From the NCBI RefSeq assembly GCF_047675955.1, contig NC_132912.1, forward strand, positions 78,268,382-78,332,381: a stretch of DNA of 64,000 bases, in the 5' to 3' direction. The notes below the pieces were generated by a model. It saw only the letters and a list, made by a program, of their open reading frames with translations. It had not been told where the DNA came from and did not search any database. The translations under genes were made by a program, and so were the position numbers. Within the stretch, counting starts at the first letter, position 1. Each line of letters starts with the position of its first letter. Of this stretch, positions 1-12,509 are shown one piece after another. Source of the stretch: Chlorocebus sabaeus (taxonomy: Eukaryota; Chordata; Mammalia; Primates; Cercopithecidae).

Positions 1-775
1 TTCTGTGCATCAAGGACACTATCCAGAGAATGAAAATCAAACTCGCAAAATAGGAGAAAATATTTGAAAGTCATACTTCTGATAAGAATCTAGTGTCCAG
101 AATATATAAAGAGCTCTTACACCTCAGCAACAAAAGGATGAACAGCCCAATTTTTAAAATAGGCCAAGAACTTAAATAGATGTTTCTACAAACAAGGTAT
201 ACAGATGGTCAACAGCACATGAAAAGATATTCAATATCACTAGTCATTAGGGAAATGCAAATAAAAAAACACAATGAGATAATGAGATATCACTTTACAC
301 ACGCTAGAATGACTATATATTTTTTAAAAGAGAATAAGCGTTAATGAGGATATACAGAAACTGGAGCTTTCATACATTGCTGGTAGGAATGTAAAATGAT
401 GCAGCCACTGTGGAAGACAGTTTGGCAGTTCTTTAGTAAGTTAAATATAGACTTATCATGATCCAGCAGTTTCACTCCTAGATATATACCACGAAGAATT
501 GAAAACGTGTGTTCAAACAAAACTGTACAGAATGTTCATGGCAAGACTATTCACAATAACCAAAATGTGGTAACAACCCAGCAACTGATGAATGGACAAA
601 CAAACATGGCATAACCCTACAATGGGATATTCTTTAGCCACAGAAGTAACAAACTATTAGTGATGGTTGATCAACATTGTGAATGCAATAAGTGCCACTG
701 AATTGCTAATTTTAAAATGGCTAAAATGGTAAATTTTTTGTTGTGTATATTTTATTACAATAAAAAATAAGTGAA
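1..775 (+). mobile_element. L1 (old, L1M-type) 3' end
   Basis: The plus strand carries the end of L1 ORF2 and a short 3' UTR. It includes the familiar stretch about few-copy animals of this family: a 'CATTGCTGGTAGGAATGTAAAATG' type segment near 378, then text matching the 'ACTATTCACAATAACCAAA' segment near 547. It ends in an A-rich tail near 770. Stops and indels are frequent, so it is an old dead copy. The window edge cuts it on the left. Confidence 0.75.
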
Positions 776-799
776 ACAATTGTATCTGAGTTCATTTTA

Positions 800-1320
800 G
801 GTCATCGCTCCTCCACATAAAACTTTTGGATGGAACTATACATTTCCTTGACATCGTTATAGTATTGAATCTTTCTATTTGCATATTTTATTAAAGTATA
901 CATTCAGGTTATTATATCCCAGATACTACCATTGCGACTTCTTCTTTGATTCATAAACTATGTAAATGTATTTCCTTAATCTCCAAAGATTTTGGGTGTT
1001 TTCTAGTTTTCTTTTTATTATTGATTTCTAGTTTAATCCCATTATGATCAAAAGGCATATTCTGTTTGCTTTTAATCCTGTCAAATTTGTAGAGACGTGT
1101 GATCAATTGTTTGCTCCATGTACCCCCGAAAAACATGTCACTGTTGAGTGGCATGTTTTATATATGTCATCTAAGTCAAGTCTGTTAATCCTATTATTCA
1201 AGTTTTCTATACCTTTAATGAATTTTGGACTACCTGTTTTATCACTCAGTGAAAGGAGCATGTAAATTCTCCCATCATTTCTGTGGACTTGGCTATTCCT
1301 CATTTCAGGTCTGTAAGTTT
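800..1320 (-). mobile_element. L1M ORF2 endonuclease-region fragment
   Basis: Read on the minus strand, two overlapping frames resemble the end of the L1 ORF2 endonuclease domain and the linker after it (a 'DHNGIKLEI' block and a 'SLSDKTGSPKF' block). They lie in different frames, so the copy is frameshifted. It is an ancient, diverged L1 fragment in the opposite orientation to the one before it. Confidence 0.5.
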
Positions 1321-2239
1321 TGTTTTGTATATTTGAGACATATAGCCAAATACAGTACATAGATCTTGTTTGGACTCTGATTGAACAATGTCTTACAATA
1401 TCAAAGACATTTGAACATAGACCGAGCTTTGAACAGGATATTAAGTAATCATGAAATTTGTTGAATGTGTTAACAATATCTACTAGAAACACAGACTAAA
1501 GAGTTAATTGGTTAAATTGTATTATATTTTATAGAATTTGTTCATAGAGTAAATTGAAAAGACTGAAAAGTATATTTCCTTTAAGACTTTTATACTAGAT
1601 ACCTTTTCATACTCACAAAATATACATGATAAATAAACCAAGCTGATTGGCTTCACATGGAAAGCTGGTCTAATATTTTTCAGAGGCCTTAATTAAACAC
1701 AGATAGAGTCCCTTTTTTTTTTTTCTTTTACTGCTAACAGATTATTTTTCTTTCTATTACTATACAAAAATATTTGAACCAACCAATATTTTTTGATATA
1801 ATGGTCTAGAATACACAGTTGCAGATCTGTTGGAATATTTATAGAGTATAACTAGAAAACCCATAATACAAATTTTATTCCAATTTTTTTTTTAATGTAG
1901 CCAGACTGAGGTGTGGTTTCTGATCAAAATAAATTTGCTAGGACGTAAATTGTCATTACCGCCCAGGGATGTTTGTTGGTAGTCTTCAATATAAGAATCA
2001 ACTAAGGTTTTGAGCAACGAGGCATAAAGGAGAATGCCATTGGGCATTTTAAATTTAATGCATTCAACTAAAATTGACCTTTGTAGGCTGACCATGGAGG
2101 GAATTTAAAGAAAAGAAATAGTTTTCCTCCATTCCACGGGTTTAAAACTACCCCCACATATAGTTTTTAGGAAATTTGGAAAGAGACATGAAAAATACCA
2201 TTTGCTAATTGCCTGAGCTCAGCTCCTTTCAGTCAACAT
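1321..2239. other. No recognised feature (AT-rich)
   Basis: AT-rich sequence with a short T run near 1712. I see no coding signal, RNA gene or clear repeat. Confidence 0.5.
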
Positions 2240-2575
2240 GACAGAAACTAATTTTTTTCTGCTATCTTATGCAGAAACTGAAGTTGAGAGATGTTGAAAA
2301 TTTCCCAAGTCCACACAGCTTGTGTATAGCAATAATGAGTAAAGCCAACCATTTATTGAACATCTACTGTGAGGTACACAGTAAGCCAAGTATTTCACTA
2401 TCATCAGCATTCTCATGATGAGCCTGTAAGAAATGTATGATTACATCTATTTGACACATGTGAAAAGTGAGTTTCAGAAAGCTTACGTGACCTGCCCAGA
2501 GCTTTACACTATTAAGTGCTGTACTGTTGGGATTTAGTCTTGGATCTGTCTGGCTCCAAACCCTATAATTCTTCC
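2240..2575 (-). mobile_element. MIR-like ancient SINE remnant(s)
   Basis: The sequence resembles the reverse complement of the MIR core: a degraded 'gaaactgaag' block near 2274, a 'TTTATTGAACATCTACTGT' segment near 2350, then 'GACCTGCCCAGAGCTTTACA' near 2489 and 'GGATCTGTCTGGCTCCAAAC' near 2542. Two partial MIR copies in tandem, or one MIR beside an L2 tail, would both fit. Confidence 0.5.
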
Positions 2576-3149
2576 CCATGAATTATAAAGTCATTGACTG
2601 CCATGTGTTTCACATTAAAATGATCATATAACTACATTCATATAGTGTTGTTTTAGAACATATTATATTTAATTTTTTCCCTTTTCGGCCAATTGTTTTG
2701 TCATTTGTTTTCTTAAAATGTATAAAAATAATGCTTGCTTGTAGTTTTTTTAAGGTTAAATAATAAGAAAGGTATAGAAAATTTTCCCCCATTCCCATCC
2801 CAAATTCTTCCCAGAAATGACTAATGTTACATTTCTTACATAGGCCGTTTTATAAAGTTTCTATTTATATTCAAACACACACAAACACACATTTTCTGTT
2901 TACTCAGATGAATACATATTTTGCATACTCTTATGCACATTTCTTTTTTCACTTATCATATCTTGCATATCTTTCTATACAAGTATATATAGTTCCATAT
3001 TTTCAATTTAATGGCTACATATATTCATATTTCTTTGTTGTATAAGTACTGAGCTCTAACTGCTTGCACTACTGGAGCTCCTATTCATATTTCTTTGTAT
3101 GGATGTACACAACCCATGTAACCAAGCCCTACGATGGTTATTTCCCTTT
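2576..3149. other. No recognised feature (AT-rich)
   Basis: AT-rich stretch with a short ACAC run near 2876. The phrase 'TATTCATATTTCTTTG' occurs twice, near 3022 and 3083, suggesting a small local duplication. No gene seen. Confidence 0.45.
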
Positions 3150-6100
3150 TTAAATTAAATTAAATTAAATTTTTTTAACTTTTACCTTAGGTTCAGGGGT
3201 ACATGGACAGGTTTATTATTTAGATAAACTTGTGTTATATGGCTTTGTTGTACAGATTATTTTGTCACCCAAGTACTAAGCCTAGTACCCAATAATTATT
3301 TTTTTCTGCTCCTCTCCCTCCTCCCACCCTCCACATTCCCATAGGTCCCAGTGTCTGTTGTTTCCCTCTGTGTGCCCATGTGTTTTCATCATTTAGCTCC
3401 CACTTGGGAGAACATGCAGTATTTGGTTTTCTGTTCCTGCATTAGTTTGCTAAAGATAATAGCCTCCAACTCCATCCATGTTCCTGCAAAGGGCATGATC
3501 TCCTTCTGTTTTATGGCTGCTTAGTATTCCATGGTGTATTTGTACCACATTTTCTTTATCCAGTCTACCATTTTTGGGCATTTAGGTTGATTCCAGGTCT
3601 TTGTTATTATGAATAATGCTGCAGTGAACATATGTGTGCATATGCCTTCATAGTAGAATGATTTATCTTCCTTTGGGTATATAGTCAGTAATGAGATTGC
3701 TAGGTCAAATGGTAGTTCTGTGTTCAGCTCTTTGAGGAGTTGTCACACTGCTTTCCACGATGATTGAACTAATTTACACTGTCATTAACAATATATAAAC
3801 ATTCCCTTTTCTCCACAACCTCAACAGCATCTGTTATCTGTTGACTTTTTAATAATAGCCGTTCTGACTGGCATGAAATAGTATCTCATTGTGGTTTTTA
3901 TTTGCATTTCTTGAATTATCAGTAATGTTGAGCATTTTTTCATATGCTTGTTGGGTGCATGTATGTCTTCTTTTGAAAGGTATCTGTTCATGTCTTTTGC
4001 CCACTTTTTAATGAGGTTGTTTGTTGTTTGTAAATTTAAGTTATTTATAGATTCTGGATATTAAGCCTTTGTCAGATGCACAGTTTGCAAATATTTTATA
4101 CCATTCTGTAGGTTGTTTGTTTGGCCTGTTAATAGTTTCCTTTGCTGTTCAAAAGTTCTTAAGTTTAATTGGAACACATTTGTCAATTTTTGCTTTTGTT
4201 GAGGTTGCTTTTGGCATCCTCATCATTAAATCTTTGCACATTTCTACAGCCAGAATGGTATTGCCTAGGTTGTCTTCTAGGGCTTTTATAGTCTTGGGTT
4301 TTACATTTAAGTCTTTAATCCATCATGAGTTGATTTTTATACATGGTGTAAGGAAGGGGTCCAGTTTCAATCTTTTGCATATGGCTAGCCAGTTATCCTA
4401 GTGCCATTTATTGAATAGGGAGTCTTTCCCCATTGCTTGTTTTTGTCAGCTTTGTTGAAGATCAGATGGCTGTAGGTGTATAGCCTTATTTCTGGGCTCT
4501 CTATTCTATTCCATTGGTCAGTGTGTCTGTTTTTGTAGCACTACCATGCTGTTTTGGTTACTGTAGCCCTGTAGTGTAGTTTTAAATCCAGTAATGTGAT
4601 GCCTCCAGCTTTGTTCTTTTTACTTAAGATTGCCTTGGCTATTTGGGCTCTTTTTTTGTTCCATATAAATTTTAAGATAGTTTTTTCTAGTTCTGTGAAG
4701 AACACCATTGGTAGTTTGATAGGAATAGCATTGAATCTGTAAATTGCTTTGGGCAGTATGGCCATTTTAATGATATTGAGTCTTCTAATTCATGAACATG
4801 GAATGTTTTTCCACTTGTTCATGTCATCTCTGATTTATTTGAGCAATGTTTTGTAATTCTTATTGTAGAGATCTTTCACCTCCCTGGTTAGCTGTATTCC
4901 TAGGTATTTTATTGTTTTGTGACAATTGTAAATGAGATTATATCCCTGAATTGGCTCTTGGCTTGGCTGGTGTCGGTGTATAGGAATGCTAGTGATTTTT
5001 ACATGTTGATTTTGCATCCCAAAACTTTGCCGAGTTTGTTTACCAGCTAAAGGAGCTTTGGGGCTGAGACTACGGGGTTTTCTAGATATAGAAGCATGTC
5101 ATCTGCAAACAGGGATAGGTTGACTTCCTTTCTTCTTATTTGGATGTCCTTTATTTCTTTCTTTTGACTGATTTCCCTAGCCAGGGCATCCTGTACAATG
5201 CTGAATAGCAGTGGTGAGAGGTGGCATTCTTGTCTTGTGCCAGTTTTCAAGGGGAATGCCTCTAGTTTTCACCCATTAAGTATGATGGTGACTTGGGTTT
5301 GTCATATATGGCTCTTATTATTTTGAGATATGTTCCTTCTATACCTAGCTGATTGATAATTTTTAACATGAAAGAATGTTGAATTTTATTGAAAGCTTTT
5401 TTTGAGAGAATTATGTGATTTTTGTCTTTAGTTCTATATATGTGATGAATCACATGTATTGATTTGCATATGTTTGAACCAACCTTGCATCCCAGGGATA
5501 AAGCCTACTCGATCGTGATGGGTTAGCTTTTTGATGTGCTGCTAGATTCAGTTCGCAAGTATTTTATTAAGGATTTTTGCATTAGTGTTCATCAAGGATA
5601 TTGGCCTGAAGTTCTCTTTTTTGTTGTGTCTCTGCCAGGTTTTGGTATCAAGATGATGCTGACTTCCTAGAATGAATTGAGGAGGAGTCCGTCTTTGATT
5701 TTTTGGAATAGTTTCAGTAAGAATGGTACCAGCTCTTCTTTGTACATCTGGTAGAATTCGGCTGCGAATTCATCTGATCCTGGGCTTTTTTTGGTGGGTA
5801 GGTTGTTTATTACTGATTCAATTTCAGAACTCGTTATCGGTCCAAATCAATTTCTTCCTGGTTTCATCTTGAGAGGGTGTATGTGTCCAGGAATTTATCC
5901 ATCTTTTCTAGGTTTTCTAGATTGTGTGCATAGAACTGTTTTTAATATTCTGTGATAGTTATTTGTATTTCAGTGGGATCAGTGGTAACAACCCCTTTAT
6001 CATTTCTGATTGTATTTATTTGGATCTCCTTTCCTTTCTTCTTTATTAGTCTAGCTAGTGGCCTAATTATTTTTTTAAAAAAAAACCCAACTGCTGGATT

Positions 6101-6965
6101 CATTGATCTTTTGAATGGCTTTTCATGTCTTGATCTCCTTCAGTTCAGCTCTGAATTTGGTTACTTCTTGTCTTCTGCTACCTTTGCAGTGGTTTTCTCT
6201 TGCTTCTCTAGTTCTTTTAATTGTAATGTTAGGTTGTTAATTTGAGATCTTTCTAACTTTTTGATGCAGGCATTTAGTGTTACACATTTCCTACTTAACA
6301 CTGCCTTAGCTGTGTCCCAGAGATTCTAGTATGTTGTTATTTTTGTTCACGTTAGTTTCAAAGAATTTCTTGATTTCTGCCTAATTTCATTATTTACGCA
6401 AAAGGCATTCAGGAGCAAGTTGTTTAGTTTCCATGTATTTGCATGGTTTTGAGTGATTTTTTAAGTCTTGATTTCCATTTTTATTGCGCTGTAGTCTGAT
6501 GCTGTATTTGGTATAGTTTTGGTTCTTTTGTATTTGCTGAGGATTATTTTATGTCTGATTGTGTAGTCAGTTTTAGAGTATGTACCATGTGGTAATGAGA
6601 AGAATGTATATTCTGTTCATTTTGGGTGGAGAATTCTGTAAAGGTTTATTAGGCCCATTTAGTCCAATGTTGAGTTGAGGTCCTGAATATTTTTGTTAAT
6701 TTTCTGCCTTGATGACCTGTCTAATACTGTCAGTGGAGTTTTAAAATTTCTCACTATTATTGCGTGGGAGTCTAAGTCTCTTTGTAGGTCTCTAAGAACT
6801 TGCTTTATGAATCTGGGTGCTTTTGTGTTGGGTGCATATATATTTAGGATAGTTAGATCTTCTTTTTGAATTGAACCCTTTACCATTATGTAATGCCCTT
6901 CTTTGTCTTTCTTGATCTTTGTTAGTTTAACATCTGTTTTGTTATTTTCCTTTTCATTGCACACA
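3150..6965 (-). mobile_element. 5'-truncated L1P element (3.8 kb)
   Basis: This is a minus-strand primate L1. Its 3' tail is the TTAAAT-rich and T-rich run at 3152-3178 on +, followed by the typical L1 3' UTR and then ORF2 running to about 6960, where the copy stops inside the endonuclease domain. ORF2 is broken into many short frames: endonuclease at 6964-6659; reverse transcriptase with the catalytic FADD motif at 5109-5098; and the C-terminal part at 4765-4541 with 'NKKRAQIAKAILSKKNKAGG'. ORF1 and the 5' UTR are absent. The stops and indels make it inactive. The subfamily (L1PA versus L1PB) was not resolved by eye. Confidence 0.9.
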
Positions 6966-7933
6966 AAACTACAATGATCAGTTCTACATGTTGAATTGAA
7001 TTAGGTGCTTGCAAAATCAAGAATTTTAAGCCTTTAAGCAAATTTTGGTTATAGTAAGTAATGGGACAGAAATTTCAGGGACCCAAGAGAGTAAGAAACC
7101 AGTTTTTAAAATGTATTGTACAACCTGTTTATTCTCTCCTCAAGTGAATATCATCCAGAATTCAAATGTTATAACATTGGCTTCAGTTTATTGCTGGTAA
7201 GAAGTATTTCAAATATCTGAGCTCTCCGCACTCACCATGTTTTACCAACATGATCATGGGGGGTTTGCCTACTGTGAGTGACATCTTCAAAGGGAGAGTA
7301 CGTTCTGGCTCTTTTGATTAAGGCAGAAATCATTGTGAGTGCCCTTTGAGAACTGTTCTAAGAGAAAGTACCTATTGCTAATTTGGTAAAGTGATATTAA
7401 ACAACATGCTGGAATAGTTTTTTGAACACAGATTTTCCATAAACTCTGCAATCATTCCATGTTCAGTTTGTAGCAATAATGTGAAGTAATTCTTTTCAGA
7501 AAGGAGCATGCAGATCTTGATGTGACTTACTTGAGAATGATTGTTATCTCACAATTTGGTATTTCTGTTTCCTCAAGACACACACACACAAAATCAGTAA
7601 ATATATAGAGTATGTTAAAAATGGGAAGATTCACTAAGGATTTATTGGAATAATGGTGAACTCCCAAAAGTGGAATTGTTTACTTAAATGACATGCCTTT
7701 TCAATTTTGTAAATATTGTCAAAATATTTTCTGAAAATATCTTTAAATTTACATTCTTACATGTTTAGATTACTCTCTTTCCCTCAACACACACAAATGT
7801 GCATATACACACACATACACACATTTTTATCCTGGGCAATATCAGTGTTCTAATTGTGGATAATTTGTAAAATATGGTATCTTGGTTGTCAATTGCATGC
7901 TCAAATTATGAATGAGTTTTAGCATCACATATT
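6966..7933. other. No recognised feature
   Basis: AT-rich DNA with short CA-rich patches near 7578 and 7800. No gene, RNA or clear mobile element was recognised. Confidence 0.5.
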
Positions 7934-8214
7934 CTTTTTTTTTCTTTTTTTCTTTTTTTTGAGATGGAGTCTCACTCTGTCACCAGGCTGGAGTGCCGTG
8001 ATGCAATCTCGGCTCACTACAACCTCAGCCTCCTGGGTTTTAAGTGATTCTTTGCCTCAGCCTCCAAAGTAACTGGGACTACAGGCACCAACCACCACGC
8101 CCAGCTAATTTTTTATTTTTAGTAGAGAAGGGGTTTCACCATGTTGGCCAGGATAGTCTCCATCTCCTGACCTCGTGATCCACCCGCCTCGGCCTCCCAA
8201 AGTGCTGGGATTAT
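7934..8214 (-). mobile_element. Alu, 5'-truncated
   Basis: The element starts with an interrupted T-rich tail and then 'GAGATGGAGTCTCACTCTGT', so it is an Alu on the minus strand. It stops at 'GTGCTGGGATTAT', lacking the last ~25 bp that normally carry the 5' end. The sequence looks AluS/Y-like with several private changes. Confidence 0.9.
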
Positions 8215-8720
8215 ATAACTTATAGAATATGATAGAAGTGGTGCTGTGCAAATGCCCAGCCCTCAAGAGATCTGGCAACTTCTGCTTTTACTTGATTATG
8301 GAGTGAAACCTGGGGTTGGCCATAATGTTAGAAAGAAAAACAGGCCCAGCCAGCTTGCAAGCACCCTAGGTGAAGTGCCCAACATGTGTGTGAAGCCATC
8401 TTGGACATTCCAGCTCAAGCCAAGCTCCCAGCAGATCGTAATCACATGAGGGATCATAGCCAATGTCATGTGAAGAGGAAGAACCCCAACTGAGCCCAGC
8501 CAACCCACACAACTATGAAAAATTGAATAAATAACAAAGGGAGGGATTGTAATGTACCTAAATGTTAAAGTAGAGCTGACAATAGTACTGAGAGACAAAG
8601 TCACGCAAATTGTAAAATGAAAACCGGTTGTCAAGACAGGCGAGCTCAGTGTAGATGGATGGGAGAGGCCCCAGATCAATGAGAGAGTACAAAACTCTAA
8701 TCCTGAGTTAGACTTCAACA
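8215..8720. other. Possible ancient LTR-like repeat, unnamed
   Basis: The stretch 8225-8545, with a 'TTGGACATTCCAGCTCAAGC' block near 8400 and 'CAGCCAACCCACACAACTAT' near 8497, reads like a common old interspersed repeat, but I cannot name the family. A 140-aa minus-strand frame (8718-8296) crosses it; it has no recognisable domain and I do not call it a gene. Confidence 0.25.
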
Positions 8721-10130
8721 GCTAGGACTGATATTTTACAACTGTGTTTCCAGTGGAATTTTCTATGATGATGAAAAAAATATGTAGCTGCTGAGTACTT
8801 GAAATGTGACTAGTGTATCTGTGGAGCTGCATTTTTAATTGTATTTAATTTTGCTTAACTCTCATTTAAATTTAAATAACCACATGTGGCCAGTGGCTAC
8901 AATACTGGACAGTGCAACTACTACATCACAGGCAGGACTTTACCCTGATGAAGGGATAAATCCCCAACAACTCTCCCCAAAATTGTGTCTTTTCCATGTG
9001 CATATCCCTCAGAATTCTGAGAGGAACCTTACTACTTACACCTTGATCTACTTGAGCTGCTCAGAGTTACCAAATTACCTGTCAATATCTCCATATGCAA
9101 ACCAAGAATCAGAAGGCACAAGTAAAACCCTCCCCCTTGTGTTCTCTGAGTAAACAGAGATGGGGCTGAAAGTAATGACTTAAATAAAGCCTGTCTCTAC
9201 CTTTTATACTAAGTCTATAAATAGCCTCTAGGTAAAATCATCTATTATAAAGGGAATTTCTAAGAATTTTAATTAGGGTATTTAAAATTTAAATTCATAT
9301 ATGTATGTGTATATATATATGCTCCCCAAGCATCCTTCAATATAGAAATATTTTGTCTATGTGACCTCTATTAACCTCTTGCAGTGGTAAGAAGACACAT
9401 TTTGGGAAAGCTCTGCTAGAAAACTGCAGAAGAATTTTTATTAAGCAAGGCTAAATGTCATAGTGAAATATTGAAAACTTCAACCATGAATACTACATAA
9501 CTTTCCAAAATCAATTCCATTTCCTTAATTACAAAATTAATCATTTGAGATTATTAAACAAATATGAGACAAGACTAAAATGATGATTTTCATTTCCTTA
9601 TAGGTTAATTTTTAAATATTTAACAAAAATAGAGTAATACTCTTCTCAAAGAAGGCAAAATTGTAGCTGAGACTTAATTTAATTATATGGTAACTAGCCT
9701 CCAAAATTTTCAAACACTAATTTTAACATTTTTACCTAATGAAGGCAGTATTGACATTTACACGACTAAAATTACCATTTTTCTGTACCTGTCTGGCAAT
9801 GAGCCATGATTTTCCAAAGAGCCAAGGACAAATAACTATTTCAAGGACTCTTTGCTAGATAGAAATGCTTGCATTCTTAGGAGAATAAAATTTGTTCTGC
9901 TTCACTGTCTAATTTAACACCGCTGAAATTGAAAATGAAAATGTATTATTTCTACTCCCTATGAGTCCTCAAAAACCCTTCTGCCCTCTAGAGTTTGTTC
10001 CAATTGAATCATCAAACTAAGGTAAACCAGGAAATTGTTCCAGTCACTTAAAGATTTGGCTAAAATATGAGATGTCTCTTCTCCCAAATTCCTATTCACG
10101 GCATTTTATTTTTCATAGCAGTCCTTAAAG
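8721..10130. other. No recognised feature (AT-rich)
   Basis: AT-rich sequence with a short (TA)n/TATG patch at about 9297-9322. No coding signal was found. Confidence 0.45.
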
Positions 10131-10134
10131 TTCA

Positions 10135-10245
10135 TCTTCCTCCAAGATTCTCATCCTGGATGCATATTGGGATAACTGGGGCTGAGGGTAGACTTTTGAA
10201 AATACAGATTCCTGGGCCTCACCCCAGACTAATCTCAGCATGGGG
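10135..10245. mobile_element. Possible MER5-like hAT fragment
   Basis: The segment with 'ACAGATTCCTGGGCCTCACC' near 10203 resembles the core of MER5/Charlie-type non-autonomous hAT transposons. It is short and diverged, and its ends are not defined. Confidence 0.3.
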
Positions 10246-10279
10246 AGGAGAAAGTACGAGGGCCAAGCAAAGACATCCT

Positions 10280-11876
10280 TAAAGCCACTCAGTGGATTCT
10301 CATGACAATTACACCATTGGGCTAGTCTATTCTGCTCATTTAATGGACTTGGGTGCCGAGGTCCAGCCAGCTAAGTGAGCTGTTACCATTTCATTTATTC
10401 TTCCCAAGACAATCAGGACTGGAGCCGTCTGAATACTTGGTGGTTTCCAAACTTGGGCATGAGCCACCAGGGTTACAAAGATCCTTAGAGAGTGAAAGGG
10501 AACATGAGGAAAGAGGAGATTCTCACCTGTCACCAGAGAACCAGTCCTAACTGTGTACTGAGGTTCTCCATATTTTGTTTGAAAAGAGGGTTCCACTGCC
10601 AAAGTATGCCAAGTCTGAGAAATCATTCCACTAAAATTGTGAACGTGATATGAATAATGGACGTGTCTGAGATGTTTATCAAAGTACCTTAGGAGCCAGA
10701 CACCAGTTCAACTAATAATGAAACGTAAAAACACTTAAAGAACAGAGGAGTGTTTATTCTTAAGTCACATTTTTTTCAGGTGTTTGGTGAGCTCTAAGGA
10801 GATATGCAGTTCAAATATTAGCACCCATGAAAAATATGTGTCACAGGTAAGAATCCCAGGTCACAGGTGCAAGTTTATTAAATTAAAAAAAATTTTTTTT
10901 TAACTGACAATTTCTAGTTCCTATCTCATTACTCTGATATCTAATATTAAGGATACAGTTGGTTGGGCCTAATTTGGGGAAGTTAGACAGTTCTAAGGCA
11001 TCAGGGAAGGGCTCTGGTCCCCGGCGCTTTTCTGACCTCACTGGCATCCTCTGGGATACCCTCTGTCTCACTGAGCCTCAGGGCATGAGTACACACAGAG
11101 CCCTTTCATTCCTAACTATAAAGCCTCTTGGGTCCAGCTTTCTATCAACGGCCTCTGCCCATCACTTGGTCTCTCTAGAAAGCATCCTGCTGCTCCCTCA
11201 ACCATCCTGGGTTTGGGGGACCATGTAAGGGTGTCTCAGGCTCCTCTGTTCAGACACCCCTTCCACCATTTCTACTCCATTGCTTCCCTGTCATGCTGCC
11301 AAGCGGGCATCTGTGAAGCTGGCTGCCTCTCCTAGCTCCACAATGGAAGCAAGGCACAGCTCTTCCCTGCTGCTGGATCCCCAGAGTTTTCTCAAAGGAC
11401 CAGCCCCAGCAGTGGGGACCCAGGCATAGGGTCTCTCTGTGGGAACCATCAGTGTTTATGTATCAGCAACTCTCCTTTCTTAAGGAGATTGCAGTCAAAG
11501 GGGAGGAAAAACTATCTAGAACTGAAAACATTTTCTTCTAAATCTATGACTCTGTTCTGGAGCCTTTAGAATCCAGGTTTTTGCAACTCAAAACACTTTT
11601 TTTTTTCTCAAGGCAATTGTTTACAACAGCCTATTTTAAAGTCAAATGCAGAGAAGTCTACTCGTTCTTCTTTTCTCTTCTGTCATTTCTTCCCAGGAGT
11701 TGCCCCAGTGGAGGTGAGGAGAGTCACAGGAGACAAAGGAGGATGGGGGAATAAACAAGTCAGTTAATACATCAGTATTCTATCTTTCTAAACACGCACA
11801 TTGATCAGGTTCTGTACAAAATAAGGTAAAAAATAAAATGTACAAAATAAAAGTGTGAGCCTCCTTGTTCAAAAAT
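10280..11876. other. No recognised feature
   Basis: Moderate-GC unique-looking sequence. Several frames of 62-96 aa occur on both strands, overlapping each other without domain signatures. No repeat was recognised with confidence. Confidence 0.45.
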
Positions 11877-11878
11877 TA

Positions 11879-11964
11879 TTAGGTTAGTGCAAAAGTAATT
11901 GCAATTTTTGCCATCACTTAGAAAAAAAGAGGCAAAAACTGCAGTTACTTTTGCTCTAACCTGA
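11879..11964. mobile_element. MADE1 mariner-type MITE
   Basis: The element is 86 bp. It begins 'TTAGGTTAGTGCAAAAGTAA' and ends 'TTACTTTTGCTCTAACCTGA', which are imperfect inverted copies of each other. It is flanked by the TA dinucleotide at 11877-11878 and 11965-11966, as expected for a Tc1/mariner target duplication. This is the MADE1 family, a miniature derivative of Hsmar1 that moved with mariner transposase. Some members of this family are the source of primate miR-548 precursors; whether this copy is transcribed cannot be told from sequence. Confidence 0.9.
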
Positions 11965-12127
11965 TACAATGAATTTCAAGACAGCTATAGCAGAGTGTTA
12001 AACCACACACAGGGCCTTTCTGAATACAGTGGCCCTATGTGACTGCATATGTCCACACCCACAAAGCTGACCCTGTCTTTAGCTCTTAAAACATATTTTT
12101 CTTTGATTTTTTTTGGAGTGTTATTTG

Positions 12128-12508
12128 TACTGTCATCCCTCAGCATTCTTGGGAGATTGATTCTGATCCTCCCCTCATCCCCAGATACAAAAATCCGTGG
12201 ATGCTTAAGTCCTTGATATAAAATGGTGTAGTATTTGCATATAACCTATGAACATCCTCCTGTATACTTTAAATCATATCTAGGTTACTTATAACACCTA
12301 ATACAATGTAAATGCTATGTCAATAGTTGTCATACTTTTATATTGTAAAATTTATATTATTTTTATTATTGTTAAATATAAACCTAGTATTGTTTTTATT
12401 GTTGTATTGTCATTATTTATTGGATTTTCCAAATATTTTTGATCCATGGTTGGTTAAATTCACAGATGCAGGAAATTATCAAAATAATTTGGAGGATAAT
12501 CTAAGTAG
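12128..12508. mobile_element. MER2-like (Tigger-family) DNA transposon remnant
   Basis: It contains 'AAAATCCGTGGATGCTTAAG' near 12188, a 'TAGTATTTGCATATAACCTA' segment and, at the far end, 'GATCCATGGTTGGTTAAATT' and 'CACAGATGCAGGAA'. The two ends are complementary, as in MER2, a non-autonomous pogo/Tigger relative. The middle is diverged and AT-rich. Confidence 0.75.
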
Positions 12509-12509
12509 C

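Noticed and set aside
8296..8718. 140-aa minus-strand frame
   Set aside because: No domain, no conserved motif, and it crosses an old repeat-like segment; chance opening is more likely.
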